DNA from: Streptosporangiaceae bacterium
GTDB lineage: Bacteria; Actinomycetota; Actinomycetes; Streptosporangiales; Streptosporangiaceae
Assembly (NCBI GenBank): GCA_030042885.1
Contig: JASHYW010000584.1
Span: forward strand, 1 to 6,839
DNA length: 6,839 nucleotides
Direction: 5' to 3'
The notes below the pieces were generated by a model that had not been told where the DNA came from, did not search any database, and was given only the letters and a program-made list of their open reading frames with translations. Made by a program: the position numbers and the translations under genes. This document shows positions 5,534-6,839 of this stretch, piece after piece. Every line of letters starts with the position of its first letter. Within the stretch, counting starts at the first letter, position 1.

Positions 5534-5546
5534 TGTTTCACCGTAA
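5534..5546 (+). repeat. Degenerate parS-like unit beside the parS site
   Basis: These 13 bases match the next 13 (5547-5559) at 11 positions and contain a perfect left half-site TGTTTCAC (5534-5541). The right half-site is lost. It may be a tandem duplication of the parS left arm or a secondary ParB contact. Confidence 0.5.
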
Positions 5547-5562
5547 TGTTTCACGGGAAACG
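5547..5562. promoter_or_regulatory. parS: parS-like ParB binding site
   Basis: TGTTTCACGGGAAACG matches the bacterial consensus TGTTTCACGTGAAACA at 14 of 16 positions and the 14-base core at 13 of 14; the left half is perfect and the central CG is kept. It lies between the convergent parB and threonine aldolase genes. parS sites cluster around oriC in actinobacteria, often close to parAB, and ParB nucleates and spreads from them. The alternative reading, a GTTTC/GAAAC terminator stem, is weaker because the stem is short and A/T-rich. Confidence 0.65.
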
Positions 5563-5579
5563 TCGGCGAGCGTCCCTGC

Positions 5580-6608
5580 CTACTGATCAGCCGTGGCGCG
5601 GATGTCGGCCACGAAGGCGTCGACATTGGCTTCTGAGGTGTCGAAGGCCGGCATCCACCGGACGATGGACTCGCGTTCATCCCACACGTGGAAGGTCCAC
5701 TCGCGCTGCAGGGCCGCGATGTGCCGCGGGCGGAGCCGGGCGAAGACCGCGTTGGCCTGAACCGGGTAGACCATCTCGACGCCGGCCATGCCGGCCACAC
5801 CGTCGGCGAGCCTGCGGGCCATGGCGTTGGCGTGGGCCGCGTTCGCCCGCCACAGCTCGTTGTGCAGCAGCGCGCCGAACTGGGCCGCCACGAAGCGCAT
5901 CTTGGAGGTCAGTTGCGTCTGCTGCTTGCGGAGGTACGGCACGTCGGCGGTCAGGCCCGGGCGCATCACGATCAGAGCCTCCGCACCCATCGCGCCGTTC
6001 TTCGTGCCGCCGAAGCTGAGCGCGTCCGTGCACTCCGCCAGTTCCGCCAGCGGGCAGTCAAGGTAGGCGGCCGCGTTGGCCAGGCGGGCCCCGTCGAGGA
6101 ACACCCGCAATTCGCTGGCCCGGCAGAAGTCGGCGAGCTTCCGCAGTTCGGCGAGCGTGTAGCAGGTGCCGAGCTCGGTCGACTGGGTGATGGCGACCAC
6201 GCCCGGCTGGGCGAAGTGCTCGTCACCGCGCCCGGACAGCCGCCCGGCGATCAGCTCGGGAGTCAGCTTGCCGTCCGGCGCCGGCACCGTGAGGAGCTTG
6301 GTGCCGAGCAGCCGCTCGGGGGCACCGCACTCGTCGGTGTTGATGTGGGCCGACTCCGCGCAGATGACGGCCTCGTGCCTGCGCAGCAGGACGCTGAGCC
6401 CGAGGACGTTGGCGCCGCTGCCGTTCAGCACCAGGAAGGCGCCACCGTCGGCGCGGAACGTCTCGCGCAGGTCGGCGGTGACCTGCCCGGTCCACTCGTC
6501 GGCGCCGTAGGCGACCGCATCGCCCGAGTTGGCGTCCATGATCGCGCGGAGCACCGCTGGATGCACGCCCGCGTGGTTGTCGCTGCCGAAGCTCTTGCGC
6601 CCTGTCAT
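5580..6608 (-). CDS. Low-specificity L-threonine aldolase (PLP-dependent, fold type I)
   Basis: A 342-residue enzyme expected to split L-threonine or L-allo-threonine into glycine and acetaldehyde in the cytoplasm. It follows the beta-eliminating-lyase/threonine aldolase family throughout: FGSDNHAGVHP (7-17); YGADEWT (34-40); the phosphate loop NGSGANVLG (62-70); ESAHINTDECGAPE (85-98) with H88 stacking on PLP; DGAR (172-175) contacting the pyridine ring and carboxylate; SFGGTKNG with the Schiff-base lysine K203; and SIVRWMP with R317 for the substrate carboxylate. E145 in TQSTELGTCY replaces the second active-site histidine (H126) of E. coli LtaE. This is the pattern of the Pseudomonas-type clade, so this is not an LtaE orthologue in the strict sense. 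ATG at 6608 has no Shine-Dalgarno but has a -10-like TAGGCT seven bases upstream. It converges on parB. Confidence 0.9.
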   Translation of the reverse strand: MTGRKSFGSDNHAGVHPAVLRAIMDANSGDAVAYGADEWTGQVTADLRETFRADGGAFLVLNGSGANVLGLSVLLRRHEAVICAESAHINTDECGAPERLLGTKLLTVPAPDGKLTPELIAGRLSGRGDEHFAQPGVVAITQSTELGTCYTLAELRKLADFCRASELRVFLDGARLANAAAYLDCPLAELAECTDALSFGGTKNGAMGAEALIVMRPGLTADVPYLRKQQTQLTSKMRFVAAQFGALLHNELWRANAAHANAMARRLADGVAGMAGVEMVYPVQANAVFARLRPRHIAALQREWTFHVWDERESIVRWMPAFDTSEANVDAFVADIRATADQ

Positions 6609-6621
6609 GGGTACGAGCCTA
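6609..6621 (-). promoter_or_regulatory. Putative leaderless promoter of the threonine aldolase gene
   Basis: On the minus strand TAGGCT (6621 to 6616) fits the actinobacterial -10 pattern TANNNT and ends seven bases before the A of the ATG. No purine-rich ribosome site lies in that space, so transcription probably starts at or next to the start codon, giving a leaderless mRNA. No clear -35 element is visible. Further upstream a small stem CCCGG/CCGGG (6642-6646 and 6651-6655) lies between this gene and the preceding ligase gene. Confidence 0.4.
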
Positions 6622-6663
6622 GGGGACGGGCCGTGGCCGGACCCGGAGGCCCGGGCGCGCAGC

Positions 6664-6839
6664 CTATGCGCCGCGGGTGGCGGCGAGCTGCAGCAGGCTG
6701 ACGCAGGTGGCCCCGAACGAGTGGCCCGACGCCTCGAGCGCCATCGGCAGGGTGCTGGTCTCCGTCATGCCCGGCGAGACATTGACCTCGAGGAAGTGCG
6801 CCGTGTCCTCCTCGTCCACGATCAGGTCGGTCCTGGACA
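6664..6839 (-). CDS. D-alanine–D-alanine ligase-type ATP-grasp protein, C-terminal part (5' end outside window)
   Basis: The minus strand is open from the right edge to TAG at 6666-6664, giving 57 residues. FLEVNVSPGMTETSTLPMALEASGHSF matches the last ATP-grasp segment of D-Ala–D-Ala ligases, whose usual form is EvNt-PGmT-xxS-xxP; the Glu and Asn of EVN bind magnesium. The preceding TDLIVDEEDTAHF fits the 'D-hh-hd-xxg-xxxh' strand pair. The enzyme would make the D-Ala–D-Ala dipeptide for peptidoglycan. NVSPG instead of the commoner NTxPG is a conservative change. Only the C-terminus is visible, so another ATP-grasp ligase of the same family cannot be excluded. It lies about 55 bases upstream of the threonine aldolase gene on the same strand. 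Confidence 0.78.
   Translation of the reverse strand, partial: SRTDLIVDEEDTAHFLEVNVSPGMTETSTLPMALEASGHSFGATCVSLLQLAATRGA

Noticed and set aside
5531..5565. Bidirectional intrinsic terminator between parB and threonine aldolase
   Set aside because: The only stem is GTTTC/GAAAC with a four-base loop, five pairs and A/T-rich; the sequence is better explained as a ParB site.
5688..6701. Plus-strand open frame of 337 codons across the threonine aldolase gene
   Set aside because: Its complement carries every active-site motif of threonine aldolase; this frame has none and is a GC-rich shadow.
1..6839. DnaA boxes or an origin inside the window
   Set aside because: I saw no TTGTCCACA-like cluster on either strand; the origin is inferred to lie outside because dnaA and rpmH are absent.

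Overview
The window is a high-GC (about 70 percent) actinobacterial chromosome segment from the neighbourhood of the replication origin. The family identities and their order, rnpA – yidD – yidC – jag – rsmG – parA – parB, are the classic Actinomycetota arrangement downstream of dnaA/rpmH. The proteins read like Streptomyces/Streptosporangiales/Mycobacterium orthologues: YidC lacks the large periplasmic domain, Jag carries a KH plus R3H pair, and ParA has the actinobacterial DTPIG leader. The genus cannot be fixed from this sequence. No dnaA, rpmH or DnaA-box cluster is inside the window, so oriC itself is outside, probably to the left.

Layout on the plus strand: the C-terminal end of rnpA (1-186); yidD, overlapping it (164-442); yidC (446-1660); a 177-bp structured gap; jag (1838-2365); a 232-235-bp gap filled with two pairs of imperfect direct repeats; rsmG (2601-3284); a 234-bp gap with strong hairpins; parA (3519-4520, start uncertain); parB (4535-5521). 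A 58-bp convergent junction follows and contains a parS-like ParB site beside a degenerate copy of itself. On the minus strand come a PLP-dependent low-specificity threonine aldolase (5580-6608), apparently with a leaderless promoter, and the C-terminal end of a D-alanine–D-alanine-ligase-type ATP-grasp protein (6664 to beyond 6839).

Functionally, the left block makes ribonuclease P protein, the YidD/YidC membrane-insertion pair, the RNA-binding Jag/KhpB protein and the 16S rRNA methyltransferase RsmG. The middle block is the ParAB chromosome-segregation module with a candidate centromere site beside it. The right block is amino-acid and cell-wall metabolism, transcribed toward parB.

The genes themselves are ordinary. 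I do not see a new multi-gene system. The non-routine content lies between the genes: three consecutive junctions that can be tight in this operon (yidC/jag, jag/rsmG, rsmG/parA) are opened to about 180-235 bp and filled with palindromes and short tandem repeats. One is a 60-bp-period pair of hairpins whose differences spare the stem, with a conserved tandem G·A internal loop. The parA start and N-terminal extension are also affected by such a palindrome.
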